This document shows, in pieces, positions 17,420 through 25,574 of a stretch of DNA of 38,561 bases. Position 1 is the first letter of the stretch. Every line of letters starts with the position of its first letter. A program made the position numbers and the translations under genes. The notes beneath the pieces were generated by a model. The model ran no database searches and was not told where the DNA came from. It saw nothing but the letters and a program-made list of their open reading frames with translations. The DNA comes from Paenibacillus kobensis NBRC 15729 (GTDB lineage: Bacteria; Bacillota; Bacilli; Paenibacillales; Paenibacillaceae), in NCBI RefSeq assembly GCF_004000825.1, contig NZ_BILZ01000054.1, forward strand, positions 1-38,561, in the 5' to 3' direction.

Positions 17420-17446
17420 TTAGCACTCCAACCATGAGAGTGCCAG
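17420..17446. promoter_or_regulatory. CIRCE operator (HrcA binding site) of htpG
   Basis: TTAGCACTC (17420-17428), a 9-nt spacer and GAGTGCCAG (17438-17446). The CIRCE consensus is TTAGCACTC-N9-GAGTGCTAA, so only two bases differ, in the right arm. It sits between the promoter and the ribosome binding site of htpG, as in the dnaK and groE operons. Confidence 0.92.
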
Positions 17447-17457
17447 TCGCTTCTTTT

Positions 17458-17487
17458 TATATATCATATTCCAAAAATTGATGTCAA
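17458..17487 (-). promoter_or_regulatory. Sigma-A promoter of htpG
   Basis: On the minus strand, TTGACA (complement of 17482-17487) is followed after 18 bp by TATATA (17458-17463). A TATGAT-type alternative is nearby. The CIRCE operator begins about 12 bp downstream of the -10. Confidence 0.75.
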
Positions 17488-17547
17488 TAGGACTGCCGGG
17501 GAATCCGCCTAAATGAAGCAAATGGTGTTCTGCCTTCGGTCATTTGC

Positions 17548-17586
17548 ATACTCGCATTTCGTCATAGAATCATATATTGCGAGTAT
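17548..17586. promoter_or_regulatory. 9-bp inverted repeat before the small basic protein gene
   Basis: ATACTCGCA (17548-17556) and TGCGAGTAT (17578-17586) flank 21 bp of AT-rich DNA. It could be an operator or a leader hairpin. No matching regulator is known to me. Confidence 0.4.
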
Positions 17587-17612
17587 CCTCTATAAACAAA
17601 GGAGAGTCGGTA

Positions 17613-17870
17613 ATGGGAAATCATTATCATCAGAACAGGCATCATAAAGGCAACACGATCAACATCATCACGATTGTTAAAGGGAACTTCATTATCCAGC
17701 ACGCGGAGAAGAGCGGACAGATCATCAAAATTGTCGCTGACGCTAAAAAAGGCGGACAAAACGCGTTCTTCGGCGGAAGCAACACGGAGAAAAACAAGCA
17801 TGTTGACGTGAAAAAGGTATACAAAAAAATGAAGCACTATCCTCCTTTCAAAAAAGGAATGTTCTATTAA
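17613..17870 (+). CDS. Small basic protein of unknown function, 85 aa
   Basis: I do not recognise the family. The N terminus is rich in His and Asn (GNHYHQNRHHKGN). A beta-like hydrophobic stretch follows (INIITIVKGNFIIQH), and the C-terminal half is very Lys-rich and ends in Phe-Tyr. No signal peptide is seen. The start at 17613 is chosen because AAAGGAGA (17598-17605) lies 7 nt upstream; an in-frame ATG at 17577 has no such site. The gene stands between htpG (divergent) and the phytase-like gene and has its own terminator. A spore-coat or surface role is conceivable from the composition but is a guess. Confidence 0.75.
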   Translation: MGNHYHQNRHHKGNTINIITIVKGNFIIQHAEKSGQIIKIVADAKKGGQNAFFGGSNTEKNKHVDVKKVYKKMKHYPPFKKGMFY

Positions 17871-17871
17871 A

Positions 17872-17913
17872 AAGAGCGGCGTCTGTCATTCGGCAGACGC
17901 CTCTTCATTTCGC
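17872..17913 (+). terminator. Intrinsic terminator of the small basic protein gene
   Basis: GAG-GGCGTCTG pairs with CAGACGCCTC, and a T-rich tail (TTCATTTCGCTTTT) follows the stem. Confidence 0.85.
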
Positions 17914-18015
17914 TTTTACATAAAATTCAAACCCTAATAACACTCGGATAATGTTGTTTCGTTATAACTAATACGACAAATGACGACACTTTCGTCCACA
18001 GGGGGAAATGAAAGA

Positions 18016-19473
18016 ATGAAGAAGAAGACGATTATTGCGGCTGCAACAGCATTGACGCTGACAGCCGGCATCGGAATCGCATCCGCAGCCGTACTTAGCG
18101 GCAACACGGCGGAAGGTATTACGTTCTCGAACAACGGACAAGCCGTTGCTCCATCTGCCCCGGCAGTCAACATCGACGGCCATCTGTACTTGCCAGTCCG
18201 CTCGATCGGCGAGACAACGGGCAAATATGTCGATTACGATTATTTCAATCAAAGCGTTGCTTTGACGGACAAGCCTCAGCTGACGGGTAAATTCAAGCTG
18301 CAGGAACCGAACCTGGCGGACGGCATCAAAATGGGCGTCGGCTCCTCGCTGACTCACCTGCCAGGCGACCCGGACAATGTGTTCTATTCGACGGCGGACC
18401 GCGGTCCGAACGGCCAAGTGGACGCAGGCGGCGGCAAGCTCGTTCGCACGTTCCCGTTCGCCAACTACACGCCGACGATCTATAAAATCCAAATTGCGGA
18501 CGGCCGCATCAGCATCCTCGATAAGTTCCCATTGAAAGTAGCGGGCAAGGATGCCGTATCCGGCTCCGAGAAAATTACGGGCCTGCCGAACATCAAAGGC
18601 CGCGACGAAGCTCCTTTCGATACCAAAGGCGAGAAAGAAATCGCCTACGATCCATACGGCCTGGATATCGAAGGCCTCGCTTATAACGCGAAGGACGACA
18701 CGTTCTGGATCTCCGATGAGTACGGTCCGTCCATCGTTCATGTAAAGCGCGACGGTACGCTCATCGAGCGCATCGTGCCGCAAGGCTGGGCATCGCAAGC
18801 AGCGACGCCGCTCGTACCGGCACGCGAGACGCTTCCTGCCGTCTACAACAAGCTTCGCCAGAACCGCGGCGCCGAAGCCGTCGGCATTACGGAAGACGGC
18901 AAATATATGTTCATGGCCATGCAGAACGCTCTGCGCAACCCGAACAAAGATATGGACAACTCGCGCCAAGTCCGTATCATCAAGTTCGATCTGGCGACGC
19001 TGAAGCCCGTAGCCGAATATGTCTACCTGCTCGAGGACGCAACGCAATTCACCGATCTCGTGCAAGGCGACATCGTCGTCTCCGACCTCGTCGTCGTGAA
19101 CGAGAACACGCTGCTCATCGACGAGCGCGACAAATTCGCAGGCGACAAAGCGCAACTCAAACGGATCTATGCGGTTGACCTGTCGAACGCGACGAACATT
19201 CTCGGCAAGTATGACGATGCGGCAGCAGCCGGCAAGACGCTGGAGCAAATGATGATTGCCGACCTGAAAGCAAACGGCATCAACCCAGTATCGAAACGGA
19301 CTGTTCTCGATGCAGTCGATTTCAAATTCCCGTATGAGAAAATCGAAGGCGTTACGCTGACGAACGGCAACACGCTGACGATCGTGAACGACAACGACTT
19401 CGGCATCGGCGGCACGACGGAGGAGAACGGCACAGAGCTGTGGCAGTTCAAACTCCCTTATACGCTGAAATAA
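18016..19473 (+). CDS. Secreted phytase-like esterase with copper-amine-oxidase-N-like domain
   Basis: This 485-aa secreted protein has a signal peptide (MKKKTIIAAATALTLTAG..., cut near ASA at 22-24). A short domain (about 35-85) with HLYLPVRSIGE and DYDYFNQSVAL is typical of the copper amine oxidase N-terminal-like module common in Paenibacillus surface proteins. The rest fits the esterase-like-activity-of-phytase family: DRGPNGQVD, DIEGLAYNAKDDTFWISDEYGPSI, RGAEAVGITEDG, and the closing NDNDFGIGG. The fold should be a beta-propeller acting on a phosphate ester; the real substrate is unknown. The start is at ATG 18016, preceded by AGGGGG; an upstream in-frame ATG (17980) would spoil the signal peptide. 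It is a single-gene unit. Confidence 0.88.
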   Translation: MKKKTIIAAATALTLTAGIGIASAAVLSGNTAEGITFSNNGQAVAPSAPAVNIDGHLYLPVRSIGETTGKYVDYDYFNQSVALTDKPQLTGKFKLQEPNLADGIKMGVGSSLTHLPGDPDNVFYSTADRGPNGQVDAGGGKLVRTFPFANYTPTIYKIQIADGRISILDKFPLKVAGKDAVSGSEKITGLPNIKGRDEAPFDTKGEKEIAYDPYGLDIEGLAYNAKDDTFWISDEYGPSIVHVKRDGTLIERIVPQGWASQAATPLVPARETLPAVYNKLRQNRGAEAVGITEDGKYMFMAMQNALRNPNKDMDNSRQVRIIKFDLATLKPVAEYVYLLEDATQFTDLVQGDIVVSDLVVVNENTLLIDERDKFAGDKAQLKRIYAVDLSNATNILGKYDDAAAAGKTLEQMMIADLKANGINPVSKRTVLDAVDFKFPYEKIEGVTLTNGNTLTIVNDNDFGIGGTTEENGTELWQFKLPYTLK

Positions 19474-19496
19474 ATCGGAGCCTCATCCGAGACAAC

Positions 19497-19533
19497 GAAC
19501 ACCCCGGCAGGCATAAAGCCTTCCGGGGTGTTC
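19497..19533 (+). terminator. Intrinsic terminator of the phytase-like gene
   Basis: An 11-bp stem pairs GAACACCCCGG (19497-19507) with CCGGGGTGTTC (19523-19533), with a short inner stem in the loop. Confidence 0.82.
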
Positions 19534-19623
19534 ATTGGGATTGGAAACAACGCTGCAGCGCCGACCCTGACGTTGCGAAAATACCACTTCTTGATGGCCG
19601 TCGCCCTAACAGATCCAGTTATT

Positions 19624-20400
19624 TTACTTGCTCGCCTTCCACACCGTCCAGCGGTCCTGCTCCACAATCGGGGCCGCTTGCACGCCAAGCTGTTTTCGGA
19701 TGTACTCGACTAATTCCTTCAGTTCCTCATCGCTTATTTCGTGCAAAATCGACCGGCCGGTCCGTTTCAGCAAATCGTCTGCCAAGAGATCGAAATGCGC
19801 ATACACTCTGCGCGTCTCCCAGAACTGAAACTCATCGACCCGGCGGAAGCCGGCTGCCTTCAGCGCTTCAATGACGCTGTGGCTTGCATGCCTGCGGTCC
19901 GCTTCGACCTGTGCAAGCGAGGGGAATTTCTCGAACAGATAGCCGCGAATATGATTCGAGCTCCCTGCCAACAAACAATCCTCTGGCGTCCGATCCTGCA
20001 CAATGAGCGTACCGCCGACGTCTAACAGCCGATAGGCTTCATTGAAGCAAGGCGACAGCTCCGGCAGATGATGAATGAGCGCCCGCTCTAGCACGACATC
20101 ATATTGTCCGCTCGGCAAAGAGGTTGTCGCCGCATCCCCTTTCACGAATTCGGCATGGCCGACCGCCTCGCAGTATTGTCTTGCAGATTCAAGACTCATC
20201 TCGGAGTAATCGACCCCCGTGACATGTGCCGCGCCAAGCTCTATCATCGCCTTGGAATAGATGCCTCCGCCGCAGCCGATATCGGCGATACGCCTGTCCC
20301 GAACGTCGACCCACTCCTGAAACTCCCCCAGCCAAGAACAGTCTACTGCGCGACCGGCATAAGTAAACCGGACATTCTCGTTGTGAAAATCAATCGGCAT
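19624..20400 (-). CDS. Class I SAM-dependent methyltransferase
   Basis: This 258-aa methyltransferase has the SAM-binding motif I IADIGCGGG (38-46), followed by VTGVDYSEMSLESAR (motif II) and YDVVLERALIHHLPE (motif IV region). The layout is that of a UbiE/BioC-type Methyltransf_11 fold. The substrate is unknown. Upstream in-frame codons run to 20538, but ATG at 20400 is chosen because GTGGGGGTG lies 6 nt upstream and the protein then begins in the family's usual manner. It is separated from the crotonase gene upstream by a terminator, so it is monocistronic. Confidence 0.88.
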   Translation of the reverse strand: MPIDFHNENVRFTYAGRAVDCSWLGEFQEWVDVRDRRIADIGCGGGIYSKAMIELGAAHVTGVDYSEMSLESARQYCEAVGHAEFVKGDAATTSLPSGQYDVVLERALIHHLPELSPCFNEAYRLLDVGGTLIVQDRTPEDCLLAGSSNHIRGYLFEKFPSLAQVEADRRHASHSVIEALKAAGFRRVDEFQFWETRRVYAHFDLLADDLLKRTGRSILHEISDEELKELVEYIRKQLGVQAAPIVEQDRWTVWKASK

Positions 20401-20461
20401 AATAAACACCCCCACAAGTAGTTTCATTGAATAAAACACTGTTTCATTTTTATTAACCAAA

Positions 20462-20467
20462 ATTATA
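20462..20467 (-). promoter_or_regulatory. Possible -10 box of the methyltransferase gene
   Basis: A perfect TATAAT on the minus strand lies about 60 bp upstream of the methyltransferase start and just after the previous terminator. No good -35 box is seen at 17 bp. Confidence 0.4.
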
Positions 20468-20479
20468 CTCCTATAAAAC

Positions 20480-20510
20480 AAAAAAGGAAAGAGGTTCCTT
20501 CCCTCTTTCC
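20480..20510 (-). terminator. Intrinsic terminator of the crotonase gene
   Basis: The stem GGAAAGAGG/CCTCTTTCC is followed on the minus strand by TTTTTTGTTTT, a textbook U tract. It lies about 93 nt beyond the crotonase stop. Confidence 0.88.
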
Positions 20511-20602
20511 CCACTACACGTTTACTGTTCGCGCTCATTATTCCCCAGGAAATGATGCCTTCCTGCTCTTCTCGACAAAATGCTTTCTCTATAAAGCTGC
20601 TG

Positions 20603-21409
20603 CTAGCGGTCCTTGAATACCGCCTTGCGCTTCTCTACGAACGCCGTCACGCCCTCGCGCATATCTTCGCTTACGAACAAATCGCCGAACAACTCGGCTT
20701 CAAGCTGCAAGCCTTCTTCCAAAGTGCCGTCCAGCCCTTGGGCAATAGCTTGCAAAGCGGCAGCGACGGAGACCGAGCTTCGCTCGGTTGCGATTAGCTC
20801 CGCCCACTCAGCGGCAGCGGCCAGCAACTGATCACCCGGTACGGCTCTGTTGACCAACCCGACCCGTTCCGCCTCTCGTCCGGTAATCGGCCGGCTCGTC
20901 AGAATCATCTCGGTCGCCTTGGCCTGACCGACGAGCCGAGCAAGCCGCTGCGTGCCGCCGTAGCCTGGAATAAGCCCCAGCTTCAGCTCCGGCAGCCCGA
21001 GCTGTGCATCTTCCGCCGCAATGCGCAGATGGCAGCACATCGCAAGCTCCAATCCGCCCCCTAACGCCGCACCATTAATGGCACAAATGACGGGCTTCGT
21101 CATCGCAGCGATCCGCTGAAACGTCTGCGAAGCGGACAACGCCATTTGCTTGCCTTGCTCCGAATTACCGAATGCGCCTGTGAACTCTTTTATATCCGCC
21201 CCCGCAACGAACAGCTTCCCTTCACCCGTCATTACGATCGCTTTCACTTCCGTATCTGCTGCGAGACTACCTAAGCACGCCCCAAGCTCCGCAATAACCT
21301 CCGTACTGAGCGCGTTAACCGGAGGACGGTTCAGTGTTACATAAGCAACTCTATTCTCCGAGCGCAGCTTCAAGTATTGGAACGATGCTTCCGATTGTGA
21401 TGTTGTCAT
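20603..21409 (-). CDS. Enoyl-CoA hydratase/isomerase family protein
   Basis: This 268-aa crotonase-fold protein hydrates 2-enoyl-CoA in fatty-acid or related acyl-CoA breakdown. The oxyanion-hole segment FVAGADIKEF (67-76) and NGAALGGGLELAM (112-124) are present. The two catalytic glutamates of hydratases, Glu121 and Glu141 (LPELKLGLIPGYGG), are both there at the normal 20-residue spacing, so it should be an active hydratase rather than a degenerate paralogue. No other beta-oxidation gene lies nearby, so the pathway is uncertain. AAAGGGG precedes the ATG at a somewhat long distance. Confidence 0.92.
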   Translation of the reverse strand: MTTSQSEASFQYLKLRSENRVAYVTLNRPPVNALSTEVIAELGACLGSLAADTEVKAIVMTGEGKLFVAGADIKEFTGAFGNSEQGKQMALSASQTFQRIAAMTKPVICAINGAALGGGLELAMCCHLRIAAEDAQLGLPELKLGLIPGYGGTQRLARLVGQAKATEMILTSRPITGREAERVGLVNRAVPGDQLLAAAAEWAELIATERSSVSVAAALQAIAQGLDGTLEEGLQLEAELFGDLFVSEDMREGVTAFVEKRKAVFKDR

Positions 21410-21483
21410 ATCGAGCGAAGCCCCTTTCCTATGATCTCGTTAACTATTACCCCACTGACCGCGAAATAATACCTTTGTGCACC

Positions 21484-22458
21484 TTACTCCCAACAAGGCG
21501 TGCCTGTAAAAAGAAAAGAGTCGCCTCGTGCATAGCTGCCAAATTCACGAGCAGCGCACTTCTTCACATGCGCTGGCAGCCAATCGTTCGATTCAGGGAT
21601 ACCAAGAGCGATCCTCATCCCGATCAGCGCGAGCGAAATAAATAAGGCTTCAATTTGTGCTACATAGTCATTGGGCAGCGGGAAGTTCTCTCCATACCAT
21701 TCGATGTACTGCCTTCTGGCATTCGGATGAATAAAGGTAAAGGTGATAGCCAAGTCCGTAAGAAAAGGACCGAATCCGCAAGCGCCGAAGTCAATAGGAT
21801 GAGCAGCCCCATCTACAAACACGATATTGGGAGGAACGATATCCCCATGCAATAAGCCCCACGACATTTTATTCTGAGGGAGCGTGTCGAGCAGGGCCAT
21901 CGCTTTTTCTCCGGCAGCCTCAAGGATCTCAACATCGTGTGCATCGAATAGCCCTTCCCTCACCTGCTGCTTGAGCAGGTCCAGAGCACTCTGTATGCGA
22001 TCACGATTAACCGTTGGACGGATAAATGAGGAAGGCGGCTGCCACTCGCTGGCAAGGCGGTGCAAGGCTGCCGTCATTTCAGCGGTGGATTTCATTTCTT
22101 GCTCGCTCGTAAAATAAGGTTTCTGCTCGCCTTCCACCCAACTGAGCAGCGTGCAACAGACCTCGTTCACTTGCGTAACATAGGCCCCTTGCCGATTGCG
22201 TTGCGGTACAGGGATCGTGAGACGGCTATTGCCTTTGAGCGCATCCAGCCATACTAACTCCGAATCGAGCACCTCCCGGTTCGTCCAAATCTTCTCAAGC
22301 GTACTGCTCTCGGATTTGTGAATACGCAAGCTGTATATCATTCCGCGGTCATCTTCCATTTTGAATACCGCAGCGCCGCTTTGAGCTACTGGCGATACGG
22401 ACACCACGTTAATATCGTATTGCGCAAGCGCATGCTGTGCTAGGATGGCGTTGTCCAT
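21484..22458 (-). CDS. APH-family phosphotransferase (aminoglycoside/choline kinase-like)
   Basis: This 324-aa protein is of the aminoglycoside/homoserine kinase fold. The catalytic loop is HGDIVPPNIVF (204-214, with Asp and Asn as base and metal ligand), and the DFG-like metal site is DFGACGFG (223-230). The fold includes sugar, choline and homoserine kinases as well as drug-modifying enzymes, so resistance should not be assumed. An in-frame ATG at 22608 would add 50 residues without family character. ATG at 22458 is preferred, though its ribosome site (GAAAGTGAGA) is weak. Single-gene unit as far as can be seen. Confidence 0.85.
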   Translation of the reverse strand: MDNAILAQHALAQYDINVVSVSPVAQSGAAVFKMEDDRGMIYSLRIHKSESSTLEKIWTNREVLDSELVWLDALKGNSRLTIPVPQRNRQGAYVTQVNEVCCTLLSWVEGEQKPYFTSEQEMKSTAEMTAALHRLASEWQPPSSFIRPTVNRDRIQSALDLLKQQVREGLFDAHDVEILEAAGEKAMALLDTLPQNKMSWGLLHGDIVPPNIVFVDGAAHPIDFGACGFGPFLTDLAITFTFIHPNARRQYIEWYGENFPLPNDYVAQIEALFISLALIGMRIALGIPESNDWLPAHVKKCAAREFGSYARGDSFLFTGTPCWE

Positions 22459-22686
22459 TCTGTTCTCACTTTCCGCGGGGAATGGTTCCGAATCGTTTAA
22501 CCCTTGGTTTACTTCAATGTTGTAATTAATCTTCGCATCTCCTCGAATCGATATAGGAAAGGATAACCTTGACCAGGCTTTCAGTGAATCCCCTTGGCCG
22601 CCGTTCATCCTTACAAGAACTCATTATATCGAGCGAGGAAAATAAAACCTTGCAATCCTTGCACCAAACGATCATGTTCCTCGCCG

Positions 22687-23550
22687 CTACAGCTTATAGG
22701 AGTACCCCGTCACCTGCTCGCTCTCTTCCCACAGCCTCTGCGCAAGTGCAAGGTCGCGGCTTTGCTTGGATGAAGGGGCTTCTTGGCAGCGGATAAAATA
22801 CTTTCCGGTCACACCTTCTACTTCGGGCGACGATGCCAAGTAGATCGACGTTGCGGCCCCCTTCTCCACCGGAATCATGAACGGCTTCAGGGCAGCGAAC
22901 GACAGCTTCTCAAGTCCCGTCAGCCTCTTCGCGAAGCTCGTGCGCACAATGCCGGGATGAAGGCAGTTCGCCGTCACATCCGTTCCGTTCAACCGGCGCG
23001 CAAGCTCATAGGTGAAGAGAATATTAGCCAGCTTCGATAACCCGTAGGCTCGGTTAGGCATGTACCGGCGCTGCTCGTTCAGCTTATCGACGTTCAGCTT
23101 GTACATCCGGTGAGCCATCGAGCTGACCGTAACGATTCGCGAGCGGCCGCTTGATGCTTTCAGCTGATCGAGCAAAAGCCCCGTCAGAAGAAACGTGCCG
23201 AAATGGTTCACGCCCATGATCGTCTCCAGACCGTCGGCAGTCGGCGTCCATTCGTCCATCATGATGCCGGCATTGTTCACGAGAACGTCCAGCTTGTCAT
23301 AGTTCCGGTTCACCCGATCGGCGAATGCCCGAATCGAAGCAAAAGAAGCCAAATCGAGCGGCAGCACCTCGATTCGCTCATTCCCCGTACTGCGTGTTAT
23401 CTCATTCGCAGCCGCTTCCCCTTTGGCTGTATCCCGGCAAGCGAGAATCAAGGCCGCCCCTTGCTTCGCCAAAGCCTCCGCCGTCGCTTTGCCGATTCCG
23501 GCATTCGCCCCTGTCAGCAGTACTCTGCGTCCTGTCATTGTCATCGTCAT
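22687..23550 (-). CDS. SDR-family oxidoreductase (retinol-dehydrogenase-like)
   Basis: This 287-aa short-chain dehydrogenase has a complete site: TGANAGIG (13-20) for the dinucleotide, NNAG (92-95), Ser143/Ser144 in VSS, and Tyr169-x3-Lys173 (YGLSK). The HPGIVRTSF segment and overall length fit the retinol dehydrogenase/WWOX-like branch often annotated in Paenibacillus. The substrate is unknown. Three ATGs (23550, 23544, 23538) lie in a row after GGGAGAGGTG (23552-23561), so the exact first residue is uncertain by up to four positions. Unlike the SDR near the left end, no hallmark residue is missing. Confidence 0.9.
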   Translation of the reverse strand: MTMTMTGRRVLLTGANAGIGKATAEALAKQGAALILACRDTAKGEAAANEITRSTGNERIEVLPLDLASFASIRAFADRVNRNYDKLDVLVNNAGIMMDEWTPTADGLETIMGVNHFGTFLLTGLLLDQLKASSGRSRIVTVSSMAHRMYKLNVDKLNEQRRYMPNRAYGLSKLANILFTYELARRLNGTDVTANCLHPGIVRTSFAKRLTGLEKLSFAALKPFMIPVEKGAATSIYLASSPEVEGVTGKYFIRCQEAPSSKQSRDLALAQRLWEESEQVTGYSYKL

Positions 23551-23642
23551 CGCACCTCTCCCATTCCCTTATTGTTCAACCCTCTAACGCCCATCTGTTT
23601 TTTTACATTATAAACCACTGTAATTATGTACAGCACAAAAAA

Positions 23643-23678
23643 CTGCCTGTTCAAGCTCCGCAGAACTTGAACAGGCAG
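23643..23678 (-). terminator. Intrinsic terminator of the RraB-like lipoprotein gene
   Basis: A 13-bp perfect stem CTGCCTGTTCAAG/CTTGAACAGGCAG is followed on the minus strand by TTTTTTG. It lies 46 nt beyond the lipoprotein stop. Confidence 0.9.
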
Positions 23679-23724
23679 CAGTCAGCATAGCCTCTCTCAA
23701 TTCAACAATCCGTAAGTGCAAAAG

Positions 23725-24060
23725 CTACTCCAGCGAAACTCCGTTCCCGTCATACTGGACACCGAACCGCTCCGCATACTTCTCGGCTTTCTCATCTTCA
23801 CCCGCAATCTCGCGGGTCGTCACTTCCACGGTCGAATGGATCGACCATTCGGTTACCCCGTTATGTTCATAGGAACTCGGCCGGCTCGCCTTATATCCGT
23901 CCGCTTGCAACTGCCCTTGAAGCGCCCGCAGCCTCTCTTCGCTTTCCGAGTAAAAATACTGGTCCAGCGATATTTTTCGGGTTGCATCGGCATCGTCGCT
24001 AGTAGCAGCATGTCCGCATCCTGCAAGCACGACGAGAACGAGCAACATCATCATTCGCAA
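23725..24060 (-). CDS. Small lipoprotein with RraB-like domain
   Basis: This 111-aa protein has a very short signal sequence (MRMMMLLVLVVLAGC) ending in a lipobox with the lipid Cys at 15, so it should be anchored to the outer face of the membrane. The remainder (about 40-111) resembles the RNase E regulator RraB fold: LRALQGQLQADGY, then a hydrophobic strand, and the ending AERFGVQYDGNGV, like the family's conserved YDGW end. Bacillales lack RNase E, and the protein is outside the cell, so that function cannot apply. The start is TTG at 24060: GGGAGG (24068-24073) is 7 nt upstream, whereas the next ATG is too far. Confidence 0.7.
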   Translation of the reverse strand: MRMMMLLVLVVLAGCGHAATSDDADATRKISLDQYFYSESEERLRALQGQLQADGYKASRPSSYEHNGVTEWSIHSTVEVTTREIAGEDEKAEKYAERFGVQYDGNGVSLE

Positions 24061-24238
24061 AGCTAATCCTCCCTTAAAACCGCCGGGTTGACGCTGAACG
24101 TCGCGTTGACCGCCACAACCCGCTTATTCCTATTACCCATATTACCCTACAGCAGTTCATTCATCCATTCTGGGCCGAATTCGCCCTCAGCGAGCTGCGA
24201 TTGACTCAACGAGCCGCGGCATCTGCAGCCAGCCCCCG

Positions 24239-25555
24239 TCAATCTACCCCGACCTCGAGCAAAATCTGGCTCGACTCCGCCGCCGGAAGCTCTTGTACCT
24301 GGCGCAGCTTGCGCTCTATCGCCCGCGTGCGCGTCGTCGCTTGGTCGATCGTGTTGCTTGCCTCTTGCAGCTTCTTCTGCGTCTTGTCGAGCACGTCGCC
24401 GAATTTACCGAACTCGGTTTTGACGGCGCCAAGCAACTGCCATACCTCGCTCGACCGCTTCTGGATCGCGAGCGTCTGGAAGCCGAGCTGCAGACTGTTC
24501 AGCACCGCCGTCAGCGTCGTCGGCCCCGCGATCACGACGCGGTATTCCCGCTGGATCGACTCCCACAGCCCTGGCTTGCGCAGCACCTCCGCGAACAGCC
24601 CTTCGATCGGCAGGAACATAATCGCGAAATCGGTCGTGTTCGGCGGATCGATATATTTGTCCTTAATCGACCGGGCTTCGCTCTTGATCCGCGCATCAAG
24701 CTGCTTCGCATATTCCGCCGCGGCTTGTCCGTCGTTCTCCTCCAGCGCATCAAGCAGACGCTGATAATCCTCGATCGGGAACTTGGAGTCGATCGGAAGA
24801 TGGATGTATTGGTCTTTGTTGTTCTTGTCCGGGATTTTCACCGCGAACTCGACCCGGTCAGCGCTGCCCTTCTTCGTCGCAACGTTCTTATCGAACTGCT
24901 CCACCGTCAGCGTCTGCTCCAGCAAGTTCTCAAGCTGAAGCTCTCCGAGCGTCCCGCGCGTCTTCACGTTCGTCAGCACTTTGCGCAGATCGCCAACGCC
25001 ATTGGCCAGCGTCTTCATCTCGCCCAGCCCTTTATGTACAAGCTCCAGCCGCTCGCTCACCAGCTTGAACGATTCGCCCAGCCGCTGTTCGAGCGTGGCA
25101 TGCAGCTTCTCATCCACCGTCGCGCGCATTTGCTCCAGCTTCTTGCTGTTATCCTCCTGAAGATGAACGAGCTTCTCCTCGACCGTCGTCCGGATATTCT
25201 CCAGCTTCGTCTCATTCATCATGGTCAGATCGGACAGACGCTTCGAGAAGCTGTCGAGCAAATATTTCTGCTGAGCCGACATCTCGCTAATCGTCGCCAC
25301 GAGCATTTGGTTCATCGCCTGCATGGAGCCTGCTATCTCCTCGCGGTTCAGCTTGGCCGCCATGCCCGCTTCCTGCCGGTTAAGCGCCGACTGGTCCATT
25401 TGGAACTTGTTGATGTCTTCCTTCGTCCGCTCAAGCTCCAGCCTCAGCTGGCTGCGAGCCGAATCAGAACCGCCTACGGCGCGCTGCTTGATGAGAAGCA
25501 GCACGACCGCAAGCAAAGTTATACCATTTAGAATGATGAGGGCAACTTCCAACAT
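24239..25555 (-). CDS. rmuC: DNA recombination protein RmuC
   Basis: This 438-aa RmuC-family protein begins with one N-terminal membrane helix (about 3-22) and a long coiled coil (about 30-190). The nuclease-like core follows: TRGTLGELQLENLLEQ, DRVEFAVKIPDKN, DSKFPIEDYQRLL and the FLPIEGLFAEVLR stretch. RmuC limits inversion and recombination at short repeats in E. coli. ATG at 25555 follows GGGATGGT. The gene lies 19 bp after a small coiled-coil protein gene in the same direction and is likely co-transcribed with it. Confidence 0.93.
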   Translation of the reverse strand: MLEVALIILNGITLLAVVLLLIKQRAVGGSDSARSQLRLELERTKEDINKFQMDQSALNRQEAGMAAKLNREEIAGSMQAMNQMLVATISEMSAQQKYLLDSFSKRLSDLTMMNETKLENIRTTVEEKLVHLQEDNSKKLEQMRATVDEKLHATLEQRLGESFKLVSERLELVHKGLGEMKTLANGVGDLRKVLTNVKTRGTLGELQLENLLEQTLTVEQFDKNVATKKGSADRVEFAVKIPDKNNKDQYIHLPIDSKFPIEDYQRLLDALEENDGQAAAEYAKQLDARIKSEARSIKDKYIDPPNTTDFAIMFLPIEGLFAEVLRKPGLWESIQREYRVVIAGPTTLTAVLNSLQLGFQTLAIQKRSSEVWQLLGAVKTEFGKFGDVLDKTQKKLQEASNTIDQATTRTRAIERKLRQVQELPAAESSQILLEVGVD

Positions 25556-25574
25556 ACCATCCCTGCTCCCGCGT

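Noticed and set aside
16155-17423. Long forward open frame (422 codons) opposite htpG
   Set aside because: It is the antisense shadow of a clearly conserved chaperone gene; the translation has no family character and no ribosome site.
17968-19248. Long reverse open frame (426 codons) opposite the phytase-like gene
   Set aside because: Shadow of the secreted protein gene; Val/Arg/Asp-rich composition typical of antisense reading of high-GC coding DNA.
21484-22458. Aminoglycoside resistance gene
   Set aside because: The APH fold includes many housekeeping kinases and nothing in the sequence or neighbours points to drug modification.
24293-25531. Forward open frame (412 codons) opposite rmuC
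   Set aside because: Shadow of rmuC; Leu/Arg/Gln-rich antisense composition, no start signal.
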